DNA from: Candidatus Segatella caccae
GTDB taxonomy: Bacteria; Bacteroidota; Bacteroidia; Bacteroidales; Bacteroidaceae
Direction: 5' to 3'
Length of the DNA: 36,394 nt
NCBI GenBank assembly: GCA_900556395.1
Contig: USOQ01000019.1
Span: 1-36,394, forward strand
Position numbers and translations under genes: made by a program. How positions within the stretch are numbered: position 1 is the stretch's first letter; each line of letters starts with the position of its first letter. This document shows, piece after piece, positions 24,182 to 32,836 of this stretch. The notes below the pieces were generated by a model, which saw only the letters and a list, made by a program, of their open reading frames with translations, searched no databases and was not told where the DNA came from.

Positions 24182-25264
24182 CTACAAGTTGAAATTCATT
24201 CTCCACACATTGTAAACCTTGTCGGATGAGCCACGCTGTGAGAGGAAGAAGATGCTCTTGCCATCAGGCGACCACACTGGCGACAAGTCGTTGCCTGGAT
24301 GGTAAGTGAGCTGGGTAAGCTGGGTTCCATCTGTACGCACCACGAAGATGTCGGTATTGTCAATGCCCTCCTTCTCAGAACGGCTGTTGCCCGTAACAAG
24401 CAGCCACTTGCCATCAGGAGACAGTTGTGGAGTGGTGTAACTCTTGCCTGGTTGTGCGAGAATTACCTCCTCTACACCAGTCTTGAAGTTGATTCTCCAT
24501 ATCTCACTCTCCTTGTTGGTTGTGAAGCGAGCACAATAGATGGTATTAGGGTCGCCAGGAATGAGGCATGCCGTCATACCACGGCTATAGTTGGAAAACA
24601 AGTTGGTCTTGCGATCGTAGCTCCAAAGACTATAGTTGGCGTATCCCTCGCCACGATGGAAATAGAGGGTATTGCCGTCAGGACTAATTACCCCACCATA
24701 GTCGTTGTCGTTGCCGTTGGAGATTTGTCTTACCACCGTACCCTGATTGGCATCCACAAGATAAATGCCATGATGGTTTCCTCTTACCTCGGTGAAGCAG
24801 AGGGTATTGCCGTCAGGACTCCATGAGAAGCCCTCCACATTGGTACGGAACGTGCGCTGCACGCTGGCACCTCCCTTGGCGGCATTCTTGATCATCACGT
24901 TGGTAGTACCATTCTTCTCATTGATGTAACCGATGCGCTTGCCGTCTGGAGAAAGAGCTATCTGTGGAATCACCCACCAATCTATCACGTTAGTTTTCTT
25001 GGAGCCAAATATGCCCGAAGCCTTGCTTACGAGACCATTCTTGTAGTCTGCCACGCAATCGGCATCATCAGTAATCTTCTCAAACATCACGCCACCTTCC
25101 TCTGGTACAAATACCAAAGAGTAGTCGAACTTACCTTTCTTGGCAAAGGAAGACACACCCACCAAGAGCAATGTCAAAACCCATAGCAACCGTCCTTGCC
25201 CAGTAAGGGGAATCTCTTGGAACACCTTTTGAAATAAACTTTTCATTTTCATAATACTTATCAC
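24182..25264 (-). CDS. PD40/TolB-like beta-propeller protein
   Basis: The 360-residue protein has an N-terminal hydrophobic segment (about 26-41) that is a signal peptide or anchor, and then at least five TolB-type PD40 blades marked by SPDGK or SPDGN at about residues 105, 149, 194, 282 and 332. Such propellers bind proteins or peptides in the periplasm. In the family the blades often precede peptidase domains, but here no peptidase domain follows. Starts at 25252 or 25246 are also possible. It forms a pair with the outer-membrane barrel and is divergent from the LytS-like kinase; the two promoters are back to back and nearly identical in form. A role as an envelope partner or sensor-regulated protein is inferred from position. 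Confidence 0.85.
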   Translation of the reverse strand: MISIMKMKSLFQKVFQEIPLTGQGRLLWVLTLLLVGVSSFAKKGKFDYSLVFVPEEGGVMFEKITDDADCVADYKNGLVSKASGIFGSKKTNVIDWWVIPQIALSPDGKRIGYINEKNGTTNVMIKNAAKGGASVQRTFRTNVEGFSWSPDGNTLCFTEVRGNHHGIYLVDANQGTVVRQISNGNDNDYGGVISPDGNTLYFHRGEGYANYSLWSYDRKTNLFSNYSRGMTACLIPGDPNTIYCARFTTNKESEIWRINFKTGVEEVILAQPGKSYTTPQLSPDGKWLLVTGNSRSEKEGIDNTDIFVVRTDGTQLTQLTYHPGNDLSPVWSPDGKSIFFLSQRGSSDKVYNVWRMNFNL

Positions 25265-25299
25265 TATTTATGTTACTTTAAATATCTACATAGCTGATG

Positions 25300-25330
25300 C
25301 AAAGGTAGTAATAAAAAAAGTTTTCGCAAA
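25300..25330 (-). promoter_or_regulatory. Promoter of the PD40-barrel pair
   Basis: On the minus strand TTTG (25327-25330), 19-base spacer, TACCTTTG (25300-25307). Confidence 0.78.
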
Positions 25331-25478
25331 CCCTCAAAATCGTACATTGTGCTCATTTATCAGCTATAAGGTTTCGTTTGTGCATTTTCAATGCTTATAT
25401 ACCTCTACTTTGTTTTAATCTCCTCCTAAATGGGGGATATGCAACCTCAAGACGGCAGAAAAAAACTATATTCTCGCC

Positions 25479-25509
25479 TTTGAAGTTTATATATTTTTTA
25501 CTACCTTTG
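25479..25509 (+). promoter_or_regulatory. Promoter of the LytS-like kinase operon
   Basis: TTTG (25479-25482), 19-base spacer, TACCTTTG (25502-25509). The same boxes and spacing as the divergent PD40 promoter suggest matched expression. Confidence 0.78.
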
Positions 25510-25528
25510 CAAGGAAATTTACACGTCA

Positions 25529-25573
25529 ATGCCTAAAACTCCTACAGAAAATGAGCATGCTGTCAATGATTAA
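25529..25573 (+). CDS. Possible 14-codon leader reading frame overlapping the kinase start
   Basis: ATG at 25529 opens a short frame (MPKTPTENEHAVND) that stops at TAA 25571-25573, just after the internal kinase ATG at 25566. It is the first ATG after the predicted transcription start. Translation is unproven; it may couple or damp kinase translation. Confidence 0.2.
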   Translation: MPKTPTENEHAVND

Positions 25574-27560
25574 AAAGGTCCTAACAATGGTGTTGTGCAT
25601 CACGCTACTTGCGGGATGTACGCACCCCAAGTCAAGCCATAACATAAGAGGAGACATGGACAGTCTCCTAAGAAGCATAGACGACTCTATAGACATCCAT
25701 TCAAGCATAGCAAAGCAAATGATAGCGAAGGCTTTGTCGCAAGCCCCAGATAGTATAACCATCTACGAGCTATACGCCAGGCTAAGCAAGTACTACTGTC
25801 TCTCGGCAACTCCCGACTCATTCATACCTTATATAAATGCCACCATCGCCTACTGCAAGCGACAGCCAAAATCGCCACGAATCAACACCTTGCTGGCCTA
25901 TGCCTACAACTGCAAGGCACTCAACCTACATAACTTTCACAAGAACCCACAAGAAGTGATAGAACTCTACAAAGAGAGTTACAAACATCTTACAAAGAGC
26001 GATGCGCAAGAGCAATTGCCCAAGATATGCGCCAACTTAGGAGATGCCTACATGTTCTACAATTTGCTGCCCGATGCAGCCGCATGGTATCGCCGCGCTC
26101 TTTTCCTCGCAGACTCTCTCAACCTCCCCAGCAAGGAGAACGTCACTCTCTACTTGGGGCTCGCCACCATCTACCAGCAGCTGAATGACTTCGACACGGC
26201 ACTAAAGTACTACCAACAGACTGACAAGCACCGCCAAGAGATGTCTGTCAGCATGCAAGCTTACTACCTGAACAATTATGGCTCCTATTATTACTACACC
26301 CGTGACTATAGGTCCTCATTGGAGAAATTTTTGGAACTGAAGCACTTCTTGGAGAAGGAGGGAAAGACTGACACCTTCGACATGTACCTATGCAAGCTCA
26401 ATATGGCTGACGTGTACTTATGTCTGGATAGTGTCAACACATCAGCGAGATACCTGGAAGAGGTAGAGCCATTTATGCGCCAAAACGGCGACCTCCTTGC
26501 CCTATACTACTGTAACACCATACGCATCGGGCTGGCCGTGAAGAAACGTGACCTTCAAGCCATTCCACGCATTTTGGCATCTGAGCATAACATCGACAAT
26601 ATTGCATTCAGTATGCGACAGATACGCAATAAATACCTTAGAAGTTACTACGAACTTACCGGCAACTACCAAAAAGCATATCGGAATCTAAAAGAAGACT
26701 TGAGAATGAACGATTCTCTGGAGCACAACCGCACCAACATGAGAGCCTCCGAAATTATGGAGCGTCTGGCTCAAGACACCATTATGCTGCATCACAAACT
26801 GCAGATGGAACACAAGAACGCCCTCATCCAGAAAGTTCACAATAGGGTACTCATTGCAGTGGGCGGCATCATCGTATTGGCATTACTGACAATAATCGGT
26901 GCCATCTACACACACAAGCGAGAGGCACAGAGGAAGTTGGAAGTCATGATGCTCAAGCTAAGCAATGCCCGCAACCGTATCTCCCCCCACTTTGTGTTCA
27001 ACGTACTCAACAACAAGATTATCCGCTCAGAAAAGCAAGAGGCGACAGAACTGATAGAACTGACAAAACTCATCAGAGCCAATCTCGACTTGTCATGCCG
27101 CTCCATCATCCCACTGGCAGAAGAACTGAGTTTCGTGGAACAATATATTAAGGTGGAGCGACACCAATTAGGCGAAAATTTCCACTTCGAAATCCACAAG
27201 GACGACAACCTGGACTTGTCACAGATTCTCATCCCCTCCATGCTAATACAGATACTTGCAGAAAACAGTGTAGTACATGGGCTAATGGGCTGGGAAGGCG
27301 AGAAGAAGCTCATCATTGGTATTCAGAGAGGAGATGACGGTTACTTCATATCAGTAGCTGACAATGGACCAGGCGTCGACATCACAAAGTTGGGGAAAAA
27401 GCGTATGGGCCTCCAAATAGTGAGCAAGACCATCGCCGCCATCAACGCACAAAACAAGAAGAAGATAAGATTCTCCTTGAAAAACTTAAAAGACGACACA
27501 GTCAACACTATAGGATGCCAAGCTAACATCTACATTCCAACATACATCAAGTGGCAGTAA
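25551..27560 (+). CDS. LytS-type sensor histidine kinase with TPR sensor and lipoprotein signal
   Basis: This 669-residue protein begins with a lipoprotein signal (lipobox TLLAGC, Cys23), which fits best if translation starts at the ATG at 25566. Residues about 40-410 are tetratricopeptide-like helices. One membrane helix at about 433-455 is followed by the His_kinase/HATPase_c pair: phospho-acceptor His480 in ISPHFVFNVLNN, N-box AENSVVHGL (Asn572), and DNGPGVD as the G-box. TPR-LytS sensors are common in Bacteroidetes and signal envelope or nutrient state. A lipid anchor plus a membrane helix would put the TPR region in the periplasm, held at both ends. Its partner is the LytTR regulator 18 bases downstream. 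The signal is unknown; the divergent PD40-barrel pair is a candidate target. Confidence 0.9.
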   Translation: MSMLSMIKKVLTMVLCITLLAGCTHPKSSHNIRGDMDSLLRSIDDSIDIHSSIAKQMIAKALSQAPDSITIYELYARLSKYYCLSATPDSFIPYINATIAYCKRQPKSPRINTLLAYAYNCKALNLHNFHKNPQEVIELYKESYKHLTKSDAQEQLPKICANLGDAYMFYNLLPDAAAWYRRALFLADSLNLPSKENVTLYLGLATIYQQLNDFDTALKYYQQTDKHRQEMSVSMQAYYLNNYGSYYYYTRDYRSSLEKFLELKHFLEKEGKTDTFDMYLCKLNMADVYLCLDSVNTSARYLEEVEPFMRQNGDLLALYYCNTIRIGLAVKKRDLQAIPRILASEHNIDNIAFSMRQIRNKYLRSYYELTGNYQKAYRNLKEDLRMNDSLEHNRTNMRASEIMERLAQDTIMLHHKLQMEHKNALIQKVHNRVLIAVGGIIVLALLTIIGAIYTHKREAQRKLEVMMLKLSNARNRISPHFVFNVLNNKIIRSEKQEATELIELTKLIRANLDLSCRSIIPLAEELSFVEQYIKVERHQLGENFHFEIHKDDNLDLSQILIPSMLIQILAENSVVHGLMGWEGEKKLIIGIQRGDDGYFISVADNGPGVDITKLGKKRMGLQIVSKTIAAINAQNKKKIRFSLKNLKDDTVNTIGCQANIYIPTYIKWQ

Positions 27561-27578
27561 AATCAAAACAATATCACA

Positions 27579-28322
27579 ATGATACAATCCATCATCATAG
27601 ACGACAATAAGGAGGCTGCAGAAAAGTTATCTCAATCACTAAACAAATATTCGGAGATTCAGGTAATGGGCATCGCCAACAACGGAATGGGCGGTCTTGA
27701 TCTCATCGACAAGTTTAGCCCCAATGTACTGTTTCTCGACATCGAACTTCCAGACATTTCCGGACTTGACTTCCTCGACCATCTATGCAACGGGCACTTG
27801 GAGTCATGCCTGGTGGTCATTTATACGGCATACGCCTCCTACATTCTGCCAGCTTTCAGAAAAAAGGTGTTCGATGTGTTACTCAAGCCTATTGAGGAGA
27901 AAGAACTTGACGGCATCGTGCAACGTATCAAGGCTTACCAAAAGGAAAAGAGCCCCAAACAGACAATAAACAAGAAGAATGGCAAGCAACTCTTCTTTAT
28001 TAACAAGTACGACTTTCATGTGGTGGATAACAAGGAAATCGGTTTATTTCAGTACAACCAAGAGTTGCGCTGTTGGGAGGTCATCGTGGCAAACAGTAAA
28101 TCCCCCATCAAGTTGAAACGCAACGTAAAAGGAAATGCACTTGTCAGCTCCGATGACTCTTTCGTACAGGTGAATCAAAAATTCATCATCAACATCAACT
28201 ACTTGTTGGAGGTCATTGACAATCTATGCGTGTTCTATCCACCATTCGAGTACCTAAACTACGTGAAGGTAGGATGCTGGTACCGCCGCAAACTGATAGA
28301 ACGCTTCATAAACAACTTATAA
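27579..28322 (+). CDS. LytTR-family response regulator
   Basis: The 247-residue protein has a receiver domain with Asp8-Asp9, phospho-acceptor Asp54 (LFLDIELPD), Thr83 (IYTAYAS) and Lys103 (LLKPI), all in standard positions. A C-terminal LytTR DNA-binding domain occupies about residues 130-245, with QVNQKFIININYLLEV as its conserved segment. It should be phosphorylated by the kinase just upstream and bind paired direct repeats near promoters. The promoters at 25300-25330 and 25479-25509 and the region 28364-28415 are candidate targets on position only; no LytTR site is certain. Confidence 0.93.
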   Translation: MIQSIIIDDNKEAAEKLSQSLNKYSEIQVMGIANNGMGGLDLIDKFSPNVLFLDIELPDISGLDFLDHLCNGHLESCLVVIYTAYASYILPAFRKKVFDVLLKPIEEKELDGIVQRIKAYQKEKSPKQTINKKNGKQLFFINKYDFHVVDNKEIGLFQYNQELRCWEVIVANSKSPIKLKRNVKGNALVSSDDSFVQVNQKFIININYLLEVIDNLCVFYPPFEYLNYVKVGCWYRRKLIERFINNL

Positions 28323-28363
28323 AGACAAAGAGTGATGGGGTGATGGAAGGATGCATAAAGTGA

Positions 28364-28415
28364 GCAAATACTGCATACTTATGCAAGAAATGTAAGCAAA
28401 TAGCCTTTTATTTGC
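28364..28415. repeat. GCAAATA / TGCATA motif cluster before the CoA-transferase gene
   Basis: GCAAATA occurs at 28364-28370 and 28396-28402 (32 bases apart), with an inverted TATTTGC at 28409-28415. TGCATA-CT-TATGCA (28372-28385) is a perfect dyad between them. It may be an operator or a hairpin. Confidence 0.4.
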
Positions 28416-28456
28416 ATAAAAACGTCAAAAGATTATCCTATATAAAAAATAATGTG

Positions 28457-28464
28457 TAATTTTG
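28457..28464 (+). promoter_or_regulatory. -7 box of the CoA-transferase gene
   Basis: TAATTTTG matches TAnnTTTG, 30 bases before the ATG at 28495. No TTTG is present at the normal -33 distance, so an activator may be needed. Confidence 0.55.
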
Positions 28465-28494
28465 CAGCCACTAAAAGTTATAAATCATAAGAAA

Positions 28495-30000
28495 ATGGCA
28501 TATACAAGGCTGACAGCTGCCGAAGCAGCAGCGATGATTAACGACCAAGATAACATCGGACTGAGTGGTTTTACCCCTAACGGCGTACCTAAGGCAACAT
28601 TCCGCGAACTCTCCAAAAGAGCCATCGCAGAACATGAAGCAGGACGCCCCTTCCAAGTAGGTATCTTGACTGGAGCCTCTACATCACAGAGCATAGAAGG
28701 TGACATGGCTGCAGCCCATGCCATTAAGTTTCGTGCGCCATTCTCTACAAATAAAGACTTCCGCACCCATACCAATTTGGGAGAGATAGACTATGAGGAT
28801 ATGCACTTAGGACACATGGCAGAACGCTTGCGCCGTGGATTCTATGGAGAGATAGACCTCGCCATCATCGAAGTGTCCGACCTGGAAGAGGGGGAGACCA
28901 CCTGTAAGGCTTTCCTCACCTCTGCTGGTGGCATCGTTCCAACCATCGTGCGCTTGGCCAAGAAGGTGCTCATCGAGAAAAACACCTTCCACAGTCCTGC
29001 TTCACGCTATCTACACGATGTGTATGAAATAGCAGAATGTCCCTTCCGCGAACCTATACCTATCTTACATGTGGGCGACCGTATCGGCAAGGAGTATGTG
29101 GAGATTGACGCACAAAAGATTGTGGGTGTCGTAGAATGTAATATTCCTGAGGAGGCACGCGCCTTCAAACCCCTCGATCCTGTAACCGAACAGATGGGAC
29201 ACAACGTAGCCGACTTCCTGGTTTCTGACCTAAAGAAGGGACACATCCCATCACAATTTCTGCCTCTGCAGAGCGGTGTTGGTGTCACATCAAATGCCGT
29301 ACTGGAGGCTTTGGGACAAAACCCAGACGTACCAGTGTTCAGCGTATATACCGAAGTGGTACAAGACGCTGTCGTGAAATATATGCGTGAGGGCAGAATC
29401 AAGGATGCTTCTTGCTCGTCACTCACCGTGACCAATGATACACTGAAAGAGGTGTACGACGATATCAACTATTTCAGACAGCACCTCACCATCCGTCAAA
29501 GTGAGATAAGCAATTCGCCTGAGGTGATTCGCCGACTCGGAGTCATCGCCATGAACACCGCCATCGAGTGTGATATCTATGGCAACGAGAACTCGAGCCA
29601 CATCTGCGGCAGCAAGTTGATGAACGGCATCGGTGGCAGTTGCGACTATGAGCGTAATGGTTTCATATCCATCTTCACCACACAGAGTACCACCAAGAAT
29701 GGATGCATCTCTGCCATCGTACCCATGTGTAGCCATGTAGATAGTACAGAACATGATGTGGATGTCATCGTCACCGAGCAGGGCGTTGCCGACCTTCGTG
29801 GTAAGGGTCCCCTGCGCAGAGCCAAGGAGATTATTGAGAACTGTGCCCATCCCGACTATCGCCCTATGTTGCGCGAATACCTCAAGTTTGCCGAGAAGGG
29901 GCATGAACCTCAGAGCATGAGGGCTGCACTCGCCATGCACGACACCTTCTTGAAGAAGGGTGATATGCGACTCACTGACTTCGGAGAATATCTGAAATAA
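28495..30000 (+). CDS. Acetyl-CoA hydrolase/transferase family (succinate CoA-transferase-like)
   Basis: The 501-residue enzyme moves CoA between carboxylic acids, in this family typically succinyl-CoA and acetate. The ATG at 28495 (MAYTRLTAAEAA) is chosen because an upstream TTG start would lie inside the -7 box. YTEVVQD (Glu287) fits the Glu that forms the acyl-CoA intermediate. AIECDIYGNENS and IGGSCDYERN are conserved binding segments, and VTEQGVADLRGKGP (Glu428) is the C-terminal signature. It belongs to fermentative carbon flow to acetate, succinate or propionate, as expected of a gut or oral anaerobe. The gene stands 172 bases after the LytTR regulator. Substrate preference cannot be read directly; acetyl-CoA hydrolase is the alternative name. 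Confidence 0.92.
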   Translation: MAYTRLTAAEAAAMINDQDNIGLSGFTPNGVPKATFRELSKRAIAEHEAGRPFQVGILTGASTSQSIEGDMAAAHAIKFRAPFSTNKDFRTHTNLGEIDYEDMHLGHMAERLRRGFYGEIDLAIIEVSDLEEGETTCKAFLTSAGGIVPTIVRLAKKVLIEKNTFHSPASRYLHDVYEIAECPFREPIPILHVGDRIGKEYVEIDAQKIVGVVECNIPEEARAFKPLDPVTEQMGHNVADFLVSDLKKGHIPSQFLPLQSGVGVTSNAVLEALGQNPDVPVFSVYTEVVQDAVVKYMREGRIKDASCSSLTVTNDTLKEVYDDINYFRQHLTIRQSEISNSPEVIRRLGVIAMNTAIECDIYGNENSSHICGSKLMNGIGGSCDYERNGFISIFTTQSTTKNGCISAIVPMCSHVDSTEHDVDVIVTEQGVADLRGKGPLRRAKEIIENCAHPDYRPMLREYLKFAEKGHEPQSMRAALAMHDTFLKKGDMRLTDFGEYLK

Positions 30001-30022
30001 AAAGAAGATTCCCCAAGATAAA

Positions 30023-30065
30023 AAAAGAGCTTGACGAACGGAACAACCATTCATCAAGCTCTTTT
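30023..30065. terminator. Bidirectional terminator between the CoA-transferase and FKBP genes
   Basis: AAAAGAGCTTGA (30023-30034) pairs perfectly with TCAAGCTCTTTT (30054-30065) over 12 bp. A T-rich tract follows on the + strand and an A-run precedes it, giving T on the minus strand. Confidence 0.8.
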
Positions 30066-30177
30066 CTTTTTTATAGAAGCGAAAAGGACATTTTGTTTGC
30101 ATCACTCGCACACTTTGCTTGCACAGCTTGCTTTCTCCTTCTCGCTTGCCCTTATCTTTACTAAAGACATAGTTAGC

Positions 30178-31167
30178 TTACTTTCTTCTTTTTGCAACAG
30201 ACTTCTTGGCAGGAGTCAGTTTCTTGGCAGGAACAACCTTCTTGGTCGCTGCTGGCTTTTCGCTCACTTCTGTAGCTGGCTTGCTCTCCTGTACCTCAGG
30301 CTTTACGATACTCACCAATTCCAGGTCGAAGACCAAAGTAGAATAAGGAGGAATCTGACCTGCACCACGAGAACCATAAGCCAGGTCCTGAGGAATGTAA
30401 ATCTCCCACTTGCTACCTACTGGCATCATGGTAAGAGCCTCTGTCCAACCCTTGATAAGACGTCCAGCATTAAACTTATCTGTCTTGGCACCATGGTGCT
30501 TAGAAGTAGCATCAAACACCGTGCCATCAAGTAAACGACCCTCGTAGATAACCTCTACCTCATCGCTACTCTTAGGCACCTCACCATGGCCTTCCTTCAG
30601 CACCTTGTACTGCAAGCCACTGGGAGTAACCTTCACACCTTCTTTCTTCGCATTCTCTGCCAACCAGCGCTTACCTTCACCCATCAGCACGTCATTGGTA
30701 TATTCTGATGCCTTGGCGGGAGTAAAGAAAGTGGTATCGTTGGAAAGAGTGGCAAGGAATCCCTGATTGAACAGGTCGGCTACAATAGAATCGTTGGTAG
30801 ACTTAAACTCCTGCTTGGTAGCAGGAAGGATGCGCTCCTTACTCATCTTGGCAATGAGCACACCTGCTGCATAAGCCACATCCGCAGGAGCGTTACCACG
30901 CTGGAATGCCTCGCTATAACCTCTCATAAAGTCGCTCATGTAAGCGGTATCTACCTGATAAGCCTGCTGGATATAGGGAATCAAGCCCTGATGACTGGCC
31001 TTCATACCGGCAGCATAGCTCAGTGAATCGGAAGCAGAAGCCAACACTACTACTGGCGAAACAGACTTCTTGTTCTTCGCCTTATTCTTACTCTTGTTTG
31101 CGGCACTTACCGTAAACAAAGAAGCACTCGCCACGAGGACGAGTGCTATCATTATCTTTTTTTTCAT
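30178..31167 (-). CDS. FKBP-type peptidyl-prolyl isomerase, exported, with basic tail
   Basis: From ATG 31167 (MKKKIMIALVLVASASLF) the protein has 329 residues. The longer frame from 31197 would place a hydrophilic stretch before the signal peptide and is rejected. After the signal peptide come the FkpA-type N-terminal dimerisation helices and a C-terminal FKBP domain (SGLQYKVLKEG, YEGRLLDGTVFD, LIKGWTEALTMMP, LAYGSRGAGQIPPYSTLVFD). The last ~30 residues are a Lys/Ala/Pro-rich tail (KKVVPAKKLTPAKK). Such enzymes catalyse proline isomerisation and assist folding in the periplasm. It is the third gene of an FKBP tandem, 41 bases after its neighbour; the basic tail distinguishes it from the other two. 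Confidence 0.9.
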   Translation of the reverse strand: MKKKIMIALVLVASASLFTVSAANKSKNKAKNKKSVSPVVVLASASDSLSYAAGMKASHQGLIPYIQQAYQVDTAYMSDFMRGYSEAFQRGNAPADVAYAAGVLIAKMSKERILPATKQEFKSTNDSIVADLFNQGFLATLSNDTTFFTPAKASEYTNDVLMGEGKRWLAENAKKEGVKVTPSGLQYKVLKEGHGEVPKSSDEVEVIYEGRLLDGTVFDATSKHHGAKTDKFNAGRLIKGWTEALTMMPVGSKWEIYIPQDLAYGSRGAGQIPPYSTLVFDLELVSIVKPEVQESKPATEVSEKPAATKKVVPAKKLTPAKKSVAKRRK

Positions 31168-31208
31168 ATTTCTCGAAAGTCCTCTTTGAGTCTCCAAAAA
31201 TAGATTGA

Positions 31209-32084
31209 TTACTTATTCTCGATAGAAACCAGTTCTATCTTGAAAATAAGAGCAGAGAAAGGCTTAATCTGTGCCTGCTCGCGCTCACCATAAGCCATCT
31301 CCTGAGGAATATAGACCTCCCAAACAGAACCTACAGGCATGTGTACCAAAGCCTCTGTCCAACCCTTGATAACCTGGTTGGCACGAAGTGATACAGCTTC
31401 ACCACGCTTGTAAGAAGAATCGAATACCTTGCCATCGATGGTCTTACCCTCATAGTTTACCTTTACCAAAGAGGTATCCTTAGGCAATGGGCCATTACCT
31501 TCCTTGATAACCTTATATTGTACACCTGAAGGAAGGGTTACCACGCCTGCCTTCTTCTTGTTGGCAGCAAGGAATTTTTCACCGGCCTCCTTGTTAGGAC
31601 CATACTGCTTCTGCATAGCCTTAGACTTGATAGCCATCATCTTGGCCTGAGCCACCTGCTGAGCCTGCTCTACAGTCATCAAGCCCTTCTTGCCTGTAGT
31701 ACCAGTGATGAAACCAGCCATGAAGTTCTTCAAAGAGATGGTCTGAGTAGAATCATTACCAAATACCTCATGATTGATACCCTTTACCATCTGGTTGCTA
31801 ATCTGCTGGCCAATCTGAATACCTGCATAATAAGCAGCCTTCTTCTTATCATCACCAGCATTGGCACCATCGTTAAGACCCTTGATGAAGTCATCCATGT
31901 AAGCGGTGTCTACACCCATACGTTCTACCATGAACTCCTTCAAACCCTGAGTTTGAGACATACCCATAGCATAGCTCATTGTATCGACATCTGTCTTGAG
32001 GTCTGCCTTAGGAGTTGAGTTGCCACAAGCTACGAAAGTAGCAGCAGCACAAGCCACAACGGCTCCGAAAAATAACTTTTTCAT
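31209..32084 (-). CDS. FKBP-type peptidyl-prolyl isomerase, lipoprotein
   Basis: This 291-residue protein has a lipoprotein signal with lipobox Cys20 (ATFVACGNS). An N-terminal helical domain (about 35-170: MSYAMGMSQTQGLKEF, GINHEVFGNDSTQT) precedes an FKBP domain (PSGVQYKVIKEG, NYEGKTIDGKVFDSSY, VIKGWTEALVHMPVG, MAYGEREQAQIKPFSALIFKIELV). It would sit on the membrane facing the periplasm. The FKBP core is as in the FkpA/Mip group. It lies in the middle of the tandem, 34 bases after the upstream gene. Clients are unknown; outer-membrane or surface proteins are the natural candidates. Confidence 0.92.
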   Translation of the reverse strand: MKKLFFGAVVACAAATFVACGNSTPKADLKTDVDTMSYAMGMSQTQGLKEFMVERMGVDTAYMDDFIKGLNDGANAGDDKKKAAYYAGIQIGQQISNQMVKGINHEVFGNDSTQTISLKNFMAGFITGTTGKKGLMTVEQAQQVAQAKMMAIKSKAMQKQYGPNKEAGEKFLAANKKKAGVVTLPSGVQYKVIKEGNGPLPKDTSLVKVNYEGKTIDGKVFDSSYKRGEAVSLRANQVIKGWTEALVHMPVGSVWEVYIPQEMAYGEREQAQIKPFSALIFKIELVSIENK

Positions 32085-32118
32085 TGTTTTTTTATGTTTT
32101 GTTCTTTGTTCTCTTGTT

Positions 32119-32721
32119 TTACTTCACTGCTACAAGCTCTACATCGAAAATCAATGCAGAATATGGAGGGATAGCTGCACCAGCACCACGCTCACCATAA
32201 CCCAACTGATAAGGGATGAAGAAGCGATACTTAGCACCCTCTGTCATCAACTGAAGACCCTCAGTCCAACCAGCGATAACCTGATTCAATGGGAAGGTAG
32301 CTGTCTGACCACGGTCGTAAGAGCTATCAAACTTGGTACCATCAATAAGAGTACCCTCGTAGTGACACTCCACCTGGTCGGTAGCCTTAGGAGCCTTACC
32401 ATTGCCCTCACGCAATACCTGATATTGCAAACCACTCTTTGTAGTGATGACGCCTTCTTTCTTGCCATTCTCTGCGAGGAAGTTCTCACCAGCTTCCTTG
32501 GCTACCTTACCCTTCTCGGCAGCAGCAGCCTGTGCCTTAGCCTCCTGCTCTGCAAAGAAGTTCTGTACCAACTCCTGAGCCTCTTGCTCGCCAATCTGCA
32601 AATTGCCAGCAATAGCATCCTTAACAGCCTGAGCAAAATCGTCGATGTTTAATTTCTCTGCACCCATCGATGCCAACTGGCGACCAATGCCAATACCCAA
32701 AGCGTAACTTACTTTGTCCAT
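32119..32721 (-). CDS. FKBP-type peptidyl-prolyl isomerase, no signal peptide
   Basis: This 200-residue FklB-like enzyme starts directly with MDKVSYALGIGIGRQLA, with no signal peptide, so it is expected in the cytoplasm. An Ala/Glu-rich N-terminal helical part (to about 85) leads to the FKBP domain: SGLQYQVLREG, HYEGTLIDGTKFDSSYD, VIAGWTEGLQLM, LGYGERGAGAAIPPYSALIFDVEL. It is the promoter-proximal gene of the three-gene tandem, with a -7 box at 32778-32785. Confidence 0.92.
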   Translation of the reverse strand: MDKVSYALGIGIGRQLASMGAEKLNIDDFAQAVKDAIAGNLQIGEQEAQELVQNFFAEQEAKAQAAAAEKGKVAKEAGENFLAENGKKEGVITTKSGLQYQVLREGNGKAPKATDQVECHYEGTLIDGTKFDSSYDRGQTATFPLNQVIAGWTEGLQLMTEGAKYRFFIPYQLGYGERGAGAAIPPYSALIFDVELVAVK

Positions 32722-32777
32722 AAATCTATACTATAATGTTTTGTTATTAATAATCTTATTTTGTTTTAAAACGAGTG

Positions 32778-32785
32778 CAAAGATA
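32778..32785 (-). promoter_or_regulatory. -7 box of the FKBP tandem
   Basis: TATCTTTG on the minus strand, 56 bases before the first FKBP start. No clear -33 TTTG. Confidence 0.5.
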
Positions 32786-32828
32786 ACATTTTTCTTACTC
32801 ATAACGATGCTATTTGCAGAAAAATTGC

Positions 32829-32836
32829 TATTTTTG
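32829..32836 (+). promoter_or_regulatory. -7 box of the Sir2-family gene
   Basis: TATTTTTG matches TAnnTTTG, 21 bases before the ATG at 32858. The nearest upstream TTTG (32813-32816) is only 12 bases away, so the -33 box is weak or absent. Confidence 0.5.

Noticed and set aside
28462..28494. Upstream TTG start for the CoA-transferase
   Set aside because: It lies inside the -7 box TAATTTTG, and the family begins at the ATG at 28495.
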